Assembly: GCF_001477625.1 (NCBI RefSeq)
Contig: NZ_CP013692.1
Span: 5,022,001 to 5,086,000, forward strand
Source of the DNA: Paucibacter sp. KCTC 42545
GTDB lineage: Bacteria > Pseudomonadota > Gammaproteobacteria > Burkholderiales > Burkholderiaceae_C
DNA length: 64,000 bases
Direction of reading: 5' to 3'
Below, piece by piece: positions 35,530 to 44,388 of the stretch (its first letter is position 1; the number at the start of each line of letters is the position of its first letter). The notes below the pieces were generated by a model. That model did no database searches. It had not been told where the DNA came from and saw nothing but the letters and a program-made list of their open reading frames with translations. The position numbers and the translations under genes were made by a program.

Positions 35530-36612
35530 ATGAAAATTATTGACCTCCGCAGCGACACCGTCACCCGACCCACGGCCGCCATGCGCGAGGCCATTGCGCG
35601 CGCCGAGGTCGGCGACGATGTGTTCGGCGACGACCCCACGGTGCTGGCCCTGCAAGCGCGCGTGGCCGAGCTCACCGGCATGGAGGCCGCGCTTTTCATG
35701 GCCTCGGGTACGCAAAGCAATTTGTGCGGCTTGCTGGCGCATTGCCAGCGCGGTGATGAATACATCGTTGGCCAGTTGGCCCACACCTACCGTTACGAAG
35801 GCGGCGGTGCGGCCGTGCTGGGCAGCATCCAGCCGCAACCGCTAACGCAGGACGCGCAAGGGCGCATGGCCTTGGCCGATATTGCCGCCGCCATCAAGCC
35901 CGACGACCCGCACTTCGCGCGCAGCAAGCTGCTGTGCCTGGAAAACACCTGGAACGGCCAGCCCATGCCGCACAGCTATCTGGCCGAGGCTACGGCGCTG
36001 GCGCGCCAGCATGGCCTGGCCTGCCATCTGGACGGCGCGCGGGTCTTCAATGCCGCGGCTTTTGATGCCGGGCCGGGGGGCGATGTGTTCGCCGCGCTGC
36101 GCCGCATCACGGCGCATTTCGATAGCGTCTCGGTCTGCTTCAGCAAGGGCTTGGGCGCGCCGGTGGGCTCGATTCTGTGCGGCTCGCGCGAGCTGATCGG
36201 GCGCGCGCATCGCATCCGCAAAATGGTGGGCGGTGGCCTGCGCCAGGTGGGCTTGCTGGCCGCTGCGGCCAACCATGCGCTGGACCATCATGTGCAGCGC
36301 TTGCATGAGGACCATGCCCTGGCTGAGCAACTGGCTGAGGGCCTGGGCGGCATCCCGGGCTTGAGCGTGCGCTCGGCCGCCACCAACATCGTGTTTGTCG
36401 ACGTGGCCGATGGCCGCGGTGCCGCCTTGCTGGCGCATTTGAAGGCGCGTGGCATCTGGGCCACCGGCCTGATCGGCCTGCGCTTTGTGACCCATCTGGA
36501 TGTGGACAGCGCCGGTGTCGAGCGCACGCTCGCAGCGGTGCGCGAATTCTTCTCGGCCGACGCCGGCCCGCACGACCTGGCCACCGCCCAATCAACGGCC
36601 GGACCCTATTGA
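35530..36612 (+). CDS. ltaE: low-specificity L-threonine aldolase
   Basis: A 360-residue PLP enzyme cleaving L-threonine or allo-threonine to glycine and acetaldehyde. The family start [35 protein letters not shown] is clear. Further markers are [26 protein letters not shown] and the PLP lysine in [14 protein letters not shown] (about residue 206). It is inserted between trpG and trpD (13 bp after trpG, 17 bp before trpD) and is probably co-transcribed with them, an uncommon position. It may link glycine/serine supply to tryptophan synthesis, but that is speculation. Confidence 0.92.
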   Translation: MKIIDLRSDTVTRPTAAMREAIARAEVGDDVFGDDPTVLALQARVAELTGMEAALFMASGTQSNLCGLLAHCQRGDEYIVGQLAHTYRYEGGGAAVLGSIQPQPLTQDAQGRMALADIAAAIKPDDPHFARSKLLCLENTWNGQPMPHSYLAEATALARQHGLACHLDGARVFNAAAFDAGPGGDVFAALRRITAHFDSVSVCFSKGLGAPVGSILCGSRELIGRAHRIRKMVGGGLRQVGLLAAAANHALDHHVQRLHEDHALAEQLAEGLGGIPGLSVRSAATNIVFVDVADGRGAALLAHLKARGIWATGLIGLRFVTHLDVDSAGVERTLAAVREFFSADAGPHDLATAQSTAGPY

Positions 36613-36629
36613 CTGTGAGAGACAAGATC

Positions 36630-37670
36630 ATGCCTATCAGCAATGCCGAAGCCCTGACCCGCGTCATCGAACACCGCGAGATCTTTCACGACGAAATGCT
36701 GGCGCTGATGCGCCGCATCATGGCCGGTGAGATGTCGCCCGTGATGGCCGCCGCTATCCTGGTGGGTCTGCGGGTCAAGAAGGAAACCATCGGCGAGATC
36801 GCCGCCGCCGCCGAGGTGATGCGCGAACTCAGCAACAAGGTGCCGCTGGACCCAGCCGCCCACCCGCATCTGGTCGATGTGGTGGGCACCGGCGGTGATG
36901 GCGCCCACACCTTCAATATCTCCACTTGCTCGATGTTTGTGGCGGCTGCGGCCGGCGCGCAGGTGGCCAAGCATGGCAATCGCAGCGTCAGCAGCAAGAC
37001 CGGCAGCGCCGATGTGCTGGAGGCGCTGGGCGCCAACATCATGCTCACGCCCGATCAGGTGGCGCAAAGCGTGTACGACACCGGCATCGGTTTCATGTTC
37101 GCGCCCAACCACCACCCGGCGATGAAGAACATCGCCCCGGTGCGCAAGGAGCTGGGCGTGCGCACCATCTTCAATATCTTGGGCCCGCTGACCAACCCGG
37201 CCGGCGCCCCCAATATCTTGATGGGCGTGTTCCACCCCGACTTGGTGGGTATTCAGGTGCGCGTGATGCAGCGTCTGGGCGCCGAGCATGCGGTGGTGGT
37301 TTACGGCAAGGACGGCATGGACGAAATCTCCCTGGGTGCCGCCACCTTGGTGGGTGAGCTCAAGGACGGCGCCGTGCGCGAATACGAAATCCACCCCGAG
37401 GACTTTGGCCTGGCCATGGTGTCCAACCGCACGCTGCGGGTGGCCGGGCCGGAGGAGTCGCGCGTGATGCTGCTCGGCGCGCTCGACAACCAGGCCGGCG
37501 CCGCACGCGACATCGTGCTGCTGAATGCCGGCGCTACCCTTTACGCCGCCAATGTGGCCGACTCGATTGCCGACGGCATCGCCCGCGCCCGCGCAGCCAT
37601 TGCCAGCGGCGCAGCGCGCGCCAAGCTGGATCAGTTTGTGGCCGCGACGCAGCGCTTGGGCGCGGCTTGA
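36630..37670 (+). CDS. trpD: anthranilate phosphoribosyltransferase
   Basis: A 346-residue enzyme from the ATG at 36630 (a TTG at 36609 is less likely). It transfers the phosphoribosyl group of PRPP to anthranilate. Signature segments are [51 protein letters not shown], which holds the PRPP-binding GTGGD and KHGNR, and [35 protein letters not shown]. It is followed within 5 bp by a gene unrelated to tryptophan. Confidence 0.97.
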   Translation: MPISNAEALTRVIEHREIFHDEMLALMRRIMAGEMSPVMAAAILVGLRVKKETIGEIAAAAEVMRELSNKVPLDPAAHPHLVDVVGTGGDGAHTFNISTCSMFVAAAAGAQVAKHGNRSVSSKTGSADVLEALGANIMLTPDQVAQSVYDTGIGFMFAPNHHPAMKNIAPVRKELGVRTIFNILGPLTNPAGAPNILMGVFHPDLVGIQVRVMQRLGAEHAVVVYGKDGMDEISLGAATLVGELKDGAVREYEIHPEDFGLAMVSNRTLRVAGPEESRVMLLGALDNQAGAARDIVLLNAGATLYAANVADSIADGIARARAAIASGAARAKLDQFVAATQRLGAA

Positions 37671-37674
37671 TGCC

Positions 37675-38346
37675 ATGCGGCGCCTGATGCCAGCCTTGCA
37701 GCAAGCCAAGCCGGTGAGGGCGTTTGTGAAGGCTTGCCCTCATCAGCGCCAATGGGCCAAGCTGGTGGCGCTGGCTTGCGGGGCCTTGCTGTTCAGCACC
37801 GGTGTGCAGGCACAGTACAAATGCAAATCCGCCGACGGCGCCGTGACGTTTCAGCAGACGCCTTGCGCGGCCAGTGAGCAGCAAGAGCGTCTGCGCCATG
37901 CGGCGGGCTCTGCGTCCGAGCCGGCCTCGGGCCCGCCCAAAGACGGTCAGTCCGCGCAAGCAAAGTTGGTGGAGCTGGAGCGGCGCCTGCGCATCCGCGA
38001 AGCCATCAATGTGGGTCGGCCCATGGTGGGCATGACGCAAGATGAACTGAGCCAGGCGCTTGGCAGCCCGGATCGGACCAATACGGGCCAGTACGGCGGC
38101 AGCCAGCAAGACCAGCTGATTTACTACCGCAATGGCCGCACGGTCTATGTTTACACACGCGATGGTGTGGTGACTGCGATTCAAGATCAGGACGGTGGCA
38201 AGAGTGCTGCGCCGCCCAAGCCATGCCCCTCAGCGCGCGAGATTCGCGACATCGAAATGGACATCAGCAAAATCGCCAACCGAGACAATCCGCAGTTGCA
38301 GGCGGAACTGCACAAGCGCCTGCACGATGCCAAGGCTTGCCGCTAG
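37675..38346 (+). CDS. DUF4124 protein with BamE-like C-terminal segment
   Basis: A 223-residue protein (ATG at 37675; a second ATG at 37687). A hydrophobic segment ends TGVQA, followed by QYKCKSADGAVTFQQTPCAA, the DUF4124 motif with two cysteines. The later VGRPMVGMTQDELSQALGSPDRTNTGQYGGSQQDQLIYYRNGRTVYVYTRDGVVTAI has the SmpA/OmlA (BamE-like) alpha-beta pattern. The C-terminus is helical and charged. It is predicted to be periplasmic. It sits inside the trp cluster between trpD and trpC; no link to tryptophan is known. Confidence 0.75.
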   Translation: MRRLMPALQQAKPVRAFVKACPHQRQWAKLVALACGALLFSTGVQAQYKCKSADGAVTFQQTPCAASEQQERLRHAAGSASEPASGPPKDGQSAQAKLVELERRLRIREAINVGRPMVGMTQDELSQALGSPDRTNTGQYGGSQQDQLIYYRNGRTVYVYTRDGVVTAIQDQDGGKSAAPPKPCPSAREIRDIEMDISKIANRDNPQLQAELHKRLHDAKACR

Positions 38347-38441
38347 GCTGGCGCGAACGCCGCGCTCACCCTTTTGGAATGGATTGCTTGGTGTGAACGC
38401 CGAGCGTTTCAATTTACGACCCGTCAACCGAATCAATCACC

Positions 38442-39230
38442 ATGTCCGACATCCTCAATCGCATCGTTGCGGTCAAACACGAAGAGCTCAAGCTGGCCCG
38501 CCAGGCCCGCTCGCTGGCCAGCCAGCGCGACGACGCTGAGAGCCGGCTTGATACGCGCGGCTTCGAGGCCGCGCTGCGCGCCAAGATCGCGGCAGGCCAA
38601 TCGGCCGTGATTGCCGAGATCAAAAAAGCCAGCCCCAGCAAGGGCGTGATCCGCGCCGACTTCCGCCCGGCCGAGATCGCGCAAAGCTACGCCGCTCATG
38701 GCGCGGCCTGCCTGAGCGTGCTGACCGATGTGCAGTTCTTCCAGGGCTCGCAAGCCTATCTGGAACAGGCGCGGGCGGCGTGCGCCTTGCCGGTGCTGCG
38801 CAAGGATTTCATGGTGGACGAATATCAAGTCTTCGAAGCGCGCGCCATGGGTGCGGACTGCATTCTCCTGATCGCCGCCTGCCTGGATGACGCGCAAATG
38901 GCCGACCTGGAAGCCGTGGCGCACGCGCTCAAAATGGATGTGCTGGTGGAGGTGCACGACGGCGCCGAACTGGACCGCGCCCTCAAGCTCAAAACCCCGC
39001 TGCTGGGCATCAATAACCGCAATCTGCGCACTTTCGAAGTGACGCTGGACACCACACTGGGCCTGCTGCCCCGAGTGCCCGCCGATCGTTTGCTGGTCAC
39101 CGAAAGCGGCATTTTGGTGCGGGCCGATGTGCAGAAGATGCGCGCGGCCAATGTGCATGCCTTCCTGGTGGGCGAGACCTTTATGCGCGCGCCCGAGCCG
39201 GGTGTGGCCTTGGCAGAACTGTTCGCCTGA
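38442..39230 (+). CDS. trpC: indole-3-glycerol-phosphate synthase
   Basis: A 262-residue monofunctional TrpC. It closes the indole ring by decarboxylating carboxyphenylaminodeoxyribulose phosphate. Visible are the catalytic Lys in [49 protein letters not shown] and VTESGI for phosphate binding. No TrpF domain is fused; trpF, trpB and trpA are not in the window, which matches the usual split arrangement in betaproteobacteria. Confidence 0.97.
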   Translation: MSDILNRIVAVKHEELKLARQARSLASQRDDAESRLDTRGFEAALRAKIAAGQSAVIAEIKKASPSKGVIRADFRPAEIAQSYAAHGAACLSVLTDVQFFQGSQAYLEQARAACALPVLRKDFMVDEYQVFEARAMGADCILLIAACLDDAQMADLEAVAHALKMDVLVEVHDGAELDRALKLKTPLLGINNRNLRTFEVTLDTTLGLLPRVPADRLLVTESGILVRADVQKMRAANVHAFLVGETFMRAPEPGVALAELFA

Positions 39231-39240
39231 GCGGATGGGA

Positions 39241-39954
39241 ATGATGATGTCGCGGGCAGACATCGCCGATGCCGCCGCTGGCATTGATGCCGGCTGGCAG
39301 CCCGTGCTCAGCGCCTGGGCGGCCAGTGCGGCCGGCCTGCAATGCCTGCAGTTTGTGCAGGCGCGCCAAGCAGTTGGGGCGCTGATCTATCCGCCCGACC
39401 CCTGGCGGGCCCTGCGCCTGACGCCGCTGCGCGAGACCCGTGTGGTGATCCTGGGTCAAGATCCGTATCACGGCCTCGGTCAGGCCGAGGGTTTGGCGTT
39501 TTCGGTGCCGCCCGAGCTGAACAAGTTTCCGCCCAGCCTGCGCAATATCTTCAAGGAATTGCAGCGCGACCTGGGCCTGCAGCCGCCCATGCATGGCCAT
39601 TTGGGCGATTGGGCGCAGCGCGGCGTGCTCTTGCTCAACACCAGTCTGACGGTGGAAGACGGCGCGCCCGCCAGCCATGCCAAGCAAGGCTGGGAGGCCT
39701 TGACCGACGCCCTGATTCAAGCCGCGGCCCAAGACCCCGCGCCCAAGGTTTTCATGCTCTGGGGCGCGCATGCCCAGGCCAAGGCAGCGCTGATCGCGGC
39801 GGCAGGGCCTGCGCATTTGATCCTGCAAGCCAATCACCCTTCGCCGTTGTCGGCCCTGCGCCCGCCTCTGCCCTTCATTGGCTGCGGGCACTTTTCGCAA
39901 GCTTCGGCTTGGCTGCAAAGCCAACGGGGGCAGGGGATGGACTGGGCTTTGTAG
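39241..39954 (+). CDS. ung: uracil-DNA glycosylase
   Basis: Removes uracil from DNA. The family-1 motifs are complete: water-activating GQDPYHG (about residue 70), AFSVP, PPSLRNIFKELQRDLG, LLLNTSLTVEDGAPASH, MLWGAHAQAK, and the leucine-loop HPSPLSALRP. The start is ambiguous, as ATGs at 39235, 39241, 39244 and 39247 are all in frame; 39241 is used here (237 residues). It starts about 10 bp after trpC and is probably read through from the trp operon. Confidence 0.95.
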   Translation: MMMSRADIADAAAGIDAGWQPVLSAWAASAAGLQCLQFVQARQAVGALIYPPDPWRALRLTPLRETRVVILGQDPYHGLGQAEGLAFSVPPELNKFPPSLRNIFKELQRDLGLQPPMHGHLGDWAQRGVLLLNTSLTVEDGAPASHAKQGWEALTDALIQAAAQDPAPKVFMLWGAHAQAKAALIAAAGPAHLILQANHPSPLSALRPPLPFIGCGHFSQASAWLQSQRGQGMDWAL

Positions 39955-40021
39955 CGCCAGCGGCAGGGCTTGCCGATTCATTCGATCTTTCGTTTTGGCC
40001 CAAGGTGCTGGGTATGGGTGA

Positions 40022-40127
40022 GATCAGGACGGCTGGCCGCTCTGCTTCGTTCATGTCACCCGTCGCCGGCCTGCGGTCAGCGCCTCCTTCTTGACTTCAC
40101 TGCGCAGAGCGGCCAGCCGTCCTGATC
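40022..40127. repeat. 24-bp perfect inverted repeat with 58-bp spacer
   Basis: The left arm 40022-40045 (beginning GATCAGGACGGC) and right arm 40104-40127 (ending GCCGTCCTGATC) are exact reverse complements. The arms are unusually long and perfect for a terminator, and no T tract follows either side. It lies in the gene-free interval 39955-40308 after ung. A terminator, a structured small RNA or a miniature mobile element are all possible. Confidence 0.85.
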
Positions 40128-40308
40128 CGGCATGGGAGTGTCGGTTGAGCATGGCGCTGGTCTAGCGTGCACGAGGCCTTGACCGGCGAAAACTGCGCTT
40201 GCGCAAGGCGCGCTTTTGCAGATGCGGCAAGCTGCCCCAAAAGCGGGCATGGCGAGTAGCGTTTTTGCCCTGCGGTCGCTCAAATCAGGGCTGCTACCAA
40301 TCGCGCAC

Positions 40309-40326
40309 TTGGTTCTAAACTGGTAT
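40309..40326 (+). promoter_or_regulatory. NAG-regulon operator-like element 1
   Basis: TTGGTTCTAAACTGGTAT matches the element next to nagK at 15 of 18 positions and has two TGGT cores 11 bp apart. It lies 117 bp upstream of the nagK start. The GntR regulator encoded in the cluster is the likely binder (inference); its relatives recognise ACTGGT half-sites. Confidence 0.5.
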
Positions 40327-40403
40327 TGTCCCTAGGTGGACTGGTGCTGTTGGCAGATGACTGCGCGGAATAGGTGCAGTCCAAAAACTCAGGGCAACAC
40401 CGA

Positions 40404-40438
40404 TTGACCAGTCTCGTCTTTTGGTATTAGACTGGTAT
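40404..40438 (+). promoter_or_regulatory. nagK promoter region with operator-like element 2
   Basis: TTGACC at 40404-40409 is a possible -35. TTGGTATTAGACTGGTAT at 40421-40438 has direct TGGTAT repeats 11 bp apart, overlaps any -10 (TATTAG, spacer only 15 bp) and ends four bases before the nagK ATG. This position suits a repressor site. No Shine-Dalgarno sequence is visible. Confidence 0.5.
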
Positions 40439-40442
40439 CACT

Positions 40443-41393
40443 ATGAATTCAGCATCCTCCACCGTGCCTGCCCATGTCTTGGGCTCCGATGTCGTCAATC
40501 TGGCCGGTGTGGCCTATTTGGTCGGTGTGGATGGTGGCGGCACGGGCACGCGGCTGCGTTTGAGCGCGCGCGATGGCCGTTTGTTGGGCCAGGGCGAGGC
40601 CGGGCCTTCGGCTCTGGGGCAGGGCGCTGAGCAGGCTTGGCGCCATATCCAGCAGGCCTTGCAGGCTGCGGCGGCGCAAGCGGGGATTGCTGAGTTGCCG
40701 CTGTCGCAATGCGCCATTGGCCTTGGGCTTTCGGGTGCCAGCGTGGTCAGCCAGGCCATGGACTTTTATGCGCGTCAGCCCGGCTTTGCCGTGGTGGCGC
40801 TGGATGGTGATGGCTTCACCACGGTTTTGGGTGCCCACGGTGGCCAACCCGGTGCGGTGGTGGCGGCGGGCACTGGCTCGGTCGGTGAAGTGCTGCGCCG
40901 TGATGGCTCGCGCGACTGCATTAGCGGCTGGGGTTGGATCGTTGGCGATGAAGGCAGCGGCGCCTGGCTCGGCCTGAAGGCGATTCGCCATGCCCAGCAA
41001 GCGCTGGACGGGCGCGTGCCGGCTGGTGCGCTCGCCCGGGCCATCTGGGCCGTGGCCGGTGACGACCGCGAAGCCATGCTGGATTGGTGCTCCAAAGCTG
41101 GCCAACATGCCTATGCCAGCTTGGCGCGCCTGGTCTTCGAGCATGCTGAAGGCGAGGGCGCTGACCCGGTCGCCGCAGGCTTTGTGGCCGAGGCCGTTGT
41201 GGAGTTGGAGCGCCTGGCGCTGGCGCTGGATCCGGCCGCCGAATTGCCCTTGGCGCTGTGCGGCAGCATCGCCCTGCGCTTGGCTCCCAAATTCTCAGGC
41301 ACCATTGCGTCCCGTTGTGTTGCGCCGCAAGGCGATTCCGCAGACGGGGCGCTGCATTTGATTCGCGGCGTCCTCCAACGTTTGGAACAGTGA
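40443..41393 (+). CDS. nagK: N-acetylglucosamine kinase (BadF/BadG/BcrA/BcrD ATPase family)
   Basis: A 316-residue ASKHA-fold kinase. Nucleotide-binding motifs are GVDGGGTGTRLRLSARDGRLLG (about residues 27-48), the adenosine-side AAGTGSVGEV and GWGWIVGDEGSGAWLGLKAI. It is predicted to phosphorylate cytosolic GlcNAc to GlcNAc-6-phosphate for NagA. It is the first gene of the nag cluster; the regulator gene follows after 4 bp. The first ~24 residues are not conserved, so the exact start is uncertain. Confidence 0.85.
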   Translation: MNSASSTVPAHVLGSDVVNLAGVAYLVGVDGGGTGTRLRLSARDGRLLGQGEAGPSALGQGAEQAWRHIQQALQAAAAQAGIAELPLSQCAIGLGLSGASVVSQAMDFYARQPGFAVVALDGDGFTTVLGAHGGQPGAVVAAGTGSVGEVLRRDGSRDCISGWGWIVGDEGSGAWLGLKAIRHAQQALDGRVPAGALARAIWAVAGDDREAMLDWCSKAGQHAYASLARLVFEHAEGEGADPVAAGFVAEAVVELERLALALDPAAELPLALCGSIALRLAPKFSGTIASRCVAPQGDSADGALHLIRGVLQRLEQ

Positions 41394-41397
41394 TCTC

Positions 41398-42129
41398 ATG
41401 CCATTCAAATTCAAACCGGACCCCACAGCGGCTTCGCCGCTGTACATGCAATTAGCGCAAAAACTGGCCCAAGCGATTCGTGACGGGGTGTTTCAGGCCG
41501 ATGAGGCCTTGCCATCGGAGCGCGTGCTGTCGGAGCAACTGGAGCTGTCCCGCGTCACCGCCCGCAAGGCCATCGACCGCCTGGTCGAGCAAGGCATGAT
41601 CGTGCGCAAGCGCGGCTCGGGCAATTACATCGCGCCCAAGCTGGAGCAGCCGCTCTCACGCCTGACCAGTTTTTCGGAAGAGCTGCAGCAACGCGGCTTC
41701 AAGCCCAGCTCGCGCTGGCTGACCCGCACATTCACGGCCGCCGCCCCTGATGAACAGCTGAGCCTGGGCTTGAGCACCGGCGGCCGCGTGGCGCGCCTGG
41801 AGCGTTTGCGCCTGGCCGACACGGTGGTGATGGCCTACGAGGTCAGCGTCTTGCCGGAGTCGGTCTTGCCCGACCCACAAGCGGTGCAGGCCTCGCTGTA
41901 CGAGCATTTGCAAACCCTGGGCGGTGCGCCGGTGCGCGCGCTGCAACACATCCGCGCCATCAATGCCGACTCCAAGTTGGCCGGCTTGCTGGAAGTGCCG
42001 GTGGGGCAGGCGGTTTTGTTCATCACGCGGGTGGGTTATCTGGAATCGGGTCATGCGGTGGAGCTGACCCATTCCTATTGCCGCAGCGATTACTACGATT
42101 TTGTCGCCGAGATGCGGCGCGAAGGATAG
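41398..42129 (+). CDS. GntR/HutC-family regulator of amino-sugar genes (NagQ-like)
   Basis: A 243-residue regulator. The N-terminal winged helix has PLYMQLAQKLAQAIRDGVFQADEALPSERVLSEQLELSRVTARKAIDRLVEQGMI, followed by the UTRA effector domain (SLGLSTGGRVARLERLRLADTVVMAYEVSVLP, YLESGHAVELTHSYCRSDYYDF). DasR, NagR and NagQ proteins of this type sense GlcNAc-6-P or GlcN-6-P and repress uptake and catabolic genes. Its position between nagK and nagA supports that role. Candidate sites are the TTGGT..ACTGGTAT elements before nagK and the TonB receptor gene. Confidence 0.9.
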   Translation: MPFKFKPDPTAASPLYMQLAQKLAQAIRDGVFQADEALPSERVLSEQLELSRVTARKAIDRLVEQGMIVRKRGSGNYIAPKLEQPLSRLTSFSEELQQRGFKPSSRWLTRTFTAAAPDEQLSLGLSTGGRVARLERLRLADTVVMAYEVSVLPESVLPDPQAVQASLYEHLQTLGGAPVRALQHIRAINADSKLAGLLEVPVGQAVLFITRVGYLESGHAVELTHSYCRSDYYDFVAEMRREG

Positions 42130-42140
42130 GACGGCGAGGG

Positions 42141-43277
42141 ATGATGGCGGAGTTTCAACAAGTTGACGGCTATGTGCTGACGCCTGCGGGCTTTGTACGT
42201 GGCCGAATCGAGCAGCGCGAAGGGCGCATCACCGCCATCACCGGCGAGCCGGTCACCGAGGCGCAAGTGCGCCACGACAAGCTGGCCCTGCCCATCATCC
42301 TGCCCGGCTTCATCGACGTGCATGTGCACGGCGGCGGCGGCCACGACACCATGGAAGGCGGCGACGCCGCACGGCAGATCTCCAAGCTGCATGTGCGCCA
42401 CGGCACCACCGCCATGCTGGCCACCACCATGACGGCGCCGATGGAGGACATCCGCAACGCGCTGGCCGCGCTGGGCGAGATCTGCACCACCCGCGACCCC
42501 CAGGGCGCACGCATCCTCGGCGTCCATCTGGAAGGTCCTTACATCAACCCTGGCAAGCTGGGCGCGCAGCCGCCCTTCGCCAAGGCGGCGGCGATGGCGG
42601 AAGTGCGTGAGTTGAACGCGCTGGCGCCCATCAAGCTGATCACCATCGCCCCGGAGCTGCCCGGCAATCTGGAACTGATCACCGAGCTGCGCGCGGCCGG
42701 CTTCCAGGTGCAAATCGGCCACACCCTGGGCACTTACGAAGATGGCGTGGCCGCCTTGGCGCATGGCGCGCAGGGCTTCACCCATTTGTTCAATGCCATG
42801 ACCGGCTTGCATCACCGCGAGCCCGGCATGGTCGGCGCCGCGCTGGCGCATGGCCGCTATGCCGAAATCATTCCAGACCTGCTGCATGTGCATCCCGGTG
42901 CCATCCGTGTTGCCCTGCGCTCGATTCCCTGCACCTTCTGCGTGACCGACTCGACCGCCGCCGCCGGCCAGCCTGATGGTGAATACAAGCTCGGCCGTCA
43001 CACGGTGACCAAATGCCTGGGTGGCGTGCGCTTGCCCGATGGCACCTTGGCCGGCAGCACGCTGACCATGGACCAGGCGCTGCGCAATCTGGTCGGCATG
43101 GGGCTGGAGATTGAAGACGCTTCGCGGCGGGTCTCGACCTATGCGGCGGAATACATGGGCGTGAGTGATCGGGGTCAGTTGACGGTCGGTGCTTGGGCTG
43201 ATTTGGTGGTGTTGGACCGGGAGCTGCAGCTGCAGCGGGTGGTCGTTGAAGGAGAAGAAATTGACCTCGTTGGATAA
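42141..43277 (+). CDS. nagA: N-acetylglucosamine-6-phosphate deacetylase
   Basis: A 378-residue amidohydrolase from the ATG at 42141 (GAGGG just upstream). It converts GlcNAc-6-P to GlcN-6-P and acetate. Metal and substrate residues appear in FIDVHVHGGGGHDTMEG, HLEGPYINPGKLGAQP (metal Glu), QIGHTLGTYEDG, HLFNAMTGLHHREPGMVGAAL and the catalytic Asp in CVTDSTAAAG. The length matches E. coli NagA. The next gene starts 17 bp before its stop. Confidence 0.96.
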   Translation: MMAEFQQVDGYVLTPAGFVRGRIEQREGRITAITGEPVTEAQVRHDKLALPIILPGFIDVHVHGGGGHDTMEGGDAARQISKLHVRHGTTAMLATTMTAPMEDIRNALAALGEICTTRDPQGARILGVHLEGPYINPGKLGAQPPFAKAAAMAEVRELNALAPIKLITIAPELPGNLELITELRAAGFQVQIGHTLGTYEDGVAALAHGAQGFTHLFNAMTGLHHREPGMVGAALAHGRYAEIIPDLLHVHPGAIRVALRSIPCTFCVTDSTAAAGQPDGEYKLGRHTVTKCLGGVRLPDGTLAGSTLTMDQALRNLVGMGLEIEDASRRVSTYAAEYMGVSDRGQLTVGAWADLVVLDRELQLQRVVVEGEEIDLVG

Positions 43278-44301
43278 CTTGAAGACCCGCATGCTCGAAG
43301 AAGCCCTGAGCGCCCCCGATGTGGTGGCGAATCAGCTGGCCCACGACCAAAACGCCTATGCCGAACTGGGCGAAGCCCTGCGCACCCAGCCGCCCACCTC
43401 GCTGCTGACCGTGGCGCGTGGCAGCTCCGACCATGCCGCTCACTACATGGCTTATCTGATGATGGCGCGCATGGGCACTTTGGTGACCTCGCTGCCGATG
43501 TCGCTGATCACCCTGTACCAAAGCAAGATCAAGAGCGACGGCCTGGTGTCGCTGGCCTTCTCGCAGTCGGGCCAAAGCCCTGACCTGGTGGCGCCGACCA
43601 AATTTTTCCGTGCCGGCGGTGCCCGCACCGTGGCTTTTGTGAATGCCCCTGGCTCGCCGCTGGCCGAAGCCTCGCAGTTTGTTTTCTCCCTGCATGCCGG
43701 CCCTGAGAACAGCGTTGCCGCGACCAAGAGCTATATCGCCCAGCTGGTGGCCGGTGCCCGCGTGGTGGCCGCCTGGGGTCAAGACGAAGACCTGCAAGCC
43801 GCCCTGCAACAGCTGCCCAACGCCCTGCGCGAAGCTGCCGCCCAGCGTTGGGATGTGGCGGTGGACGTGCTGAAGAACGCCGACAAGCTTTTCGTCATCG
43901 GCCGCGGCACCAGCCTGGCCATCGCCCAGGAAGCGGCGCTGAAGTTCAAGGAAACCTGCGGCATTCAGGCCGAGGCTTTCTCGGGCGCCGAGGTCAAGCA
44001 TGGCCCGATGGCGCTGGTGGACCAAGGCTACCCCATGCTGGTGTTCGCACCGCGCGGCCCCGCCCAAGCCGGCTTGCTGGCGCTGGCCGAAGAGATGCGC
44101 GGCCGTGGTGCCCGCGTGCTGCTGGCAGCACCTGCTGGCACGCCTGGCGCCGAGCTGCCGCTGAGCTGCACCGGCAATGAGGACCTGGACCCCATCGCTG
44201 CAATTCAGAGCTTCTACCCGATGGTGGAAGCCCTGGCCCGCGCCCGCGGCCGCAACCCGGACCAGCCGCCGCACTTGGCCAAGGTCACCAAGACCAATTG
44301 A
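43261..44301 (+). CDS. SIS-domain glucosamine-6-phosphate deaminase (NagB-II type)
   Basis: A 346-residue protein with two SIS domains, like the isomerase half of GlmS but without the glutaminase domain. Motifs: TVARGSSDHAAHYMAYLMM, LAFSQSGQSPDLV, FVIGRGTSLAIAQEAALKFKETCGIQAEAFSGAEVKHGP. In nag clusters lacking classical nagB such proteins deaminate GlcN-6-P to fructose-6-P. The TTG start at 43261 is chosen because AAGGAG lies six bases before it and it lies inside the end of nagA; an ATG at 43291 would remove ten residues. Confidence 0.88.
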   Translation: MTSLDNLKTRMLEEALSAPDVVANQLAHDQNAYAELGEALRTQPPTSLLTVARGSSDHAAHYMAYLMMARMGTLVTSLPMSLITLYQSKIKSDGLVSLAFSQSGQSPDLVAPTKFFRAGGARTVAFVNAPGSPLAEASQFVFSLHAGPENSVAATKSYIAQLVAGARVVAAWGQDEDLQAALQQLPNALREAAAQRWDVAVDVLKNADKLFVIGRGTSLAIAQEAALKFKETCGIQAEAFSGAEVKHGPMALVDQGYPMLVFAPRGPAQAGLLALAEEMRGRGARVLLAAPAGTPGAELPLSCTGNEDLDPIAAIQSFYPMVEALARARGRNPDQPPHLAKVTKTN

Positions 44302-44388
44302 TGTAGCTGCGGCGGGTTGCCACCCGCTGCGTCCGCTGCGATCTCGAAGAAACGGCGGGCCTCGGTGCCCGCCTTACTGCTCAAAATC

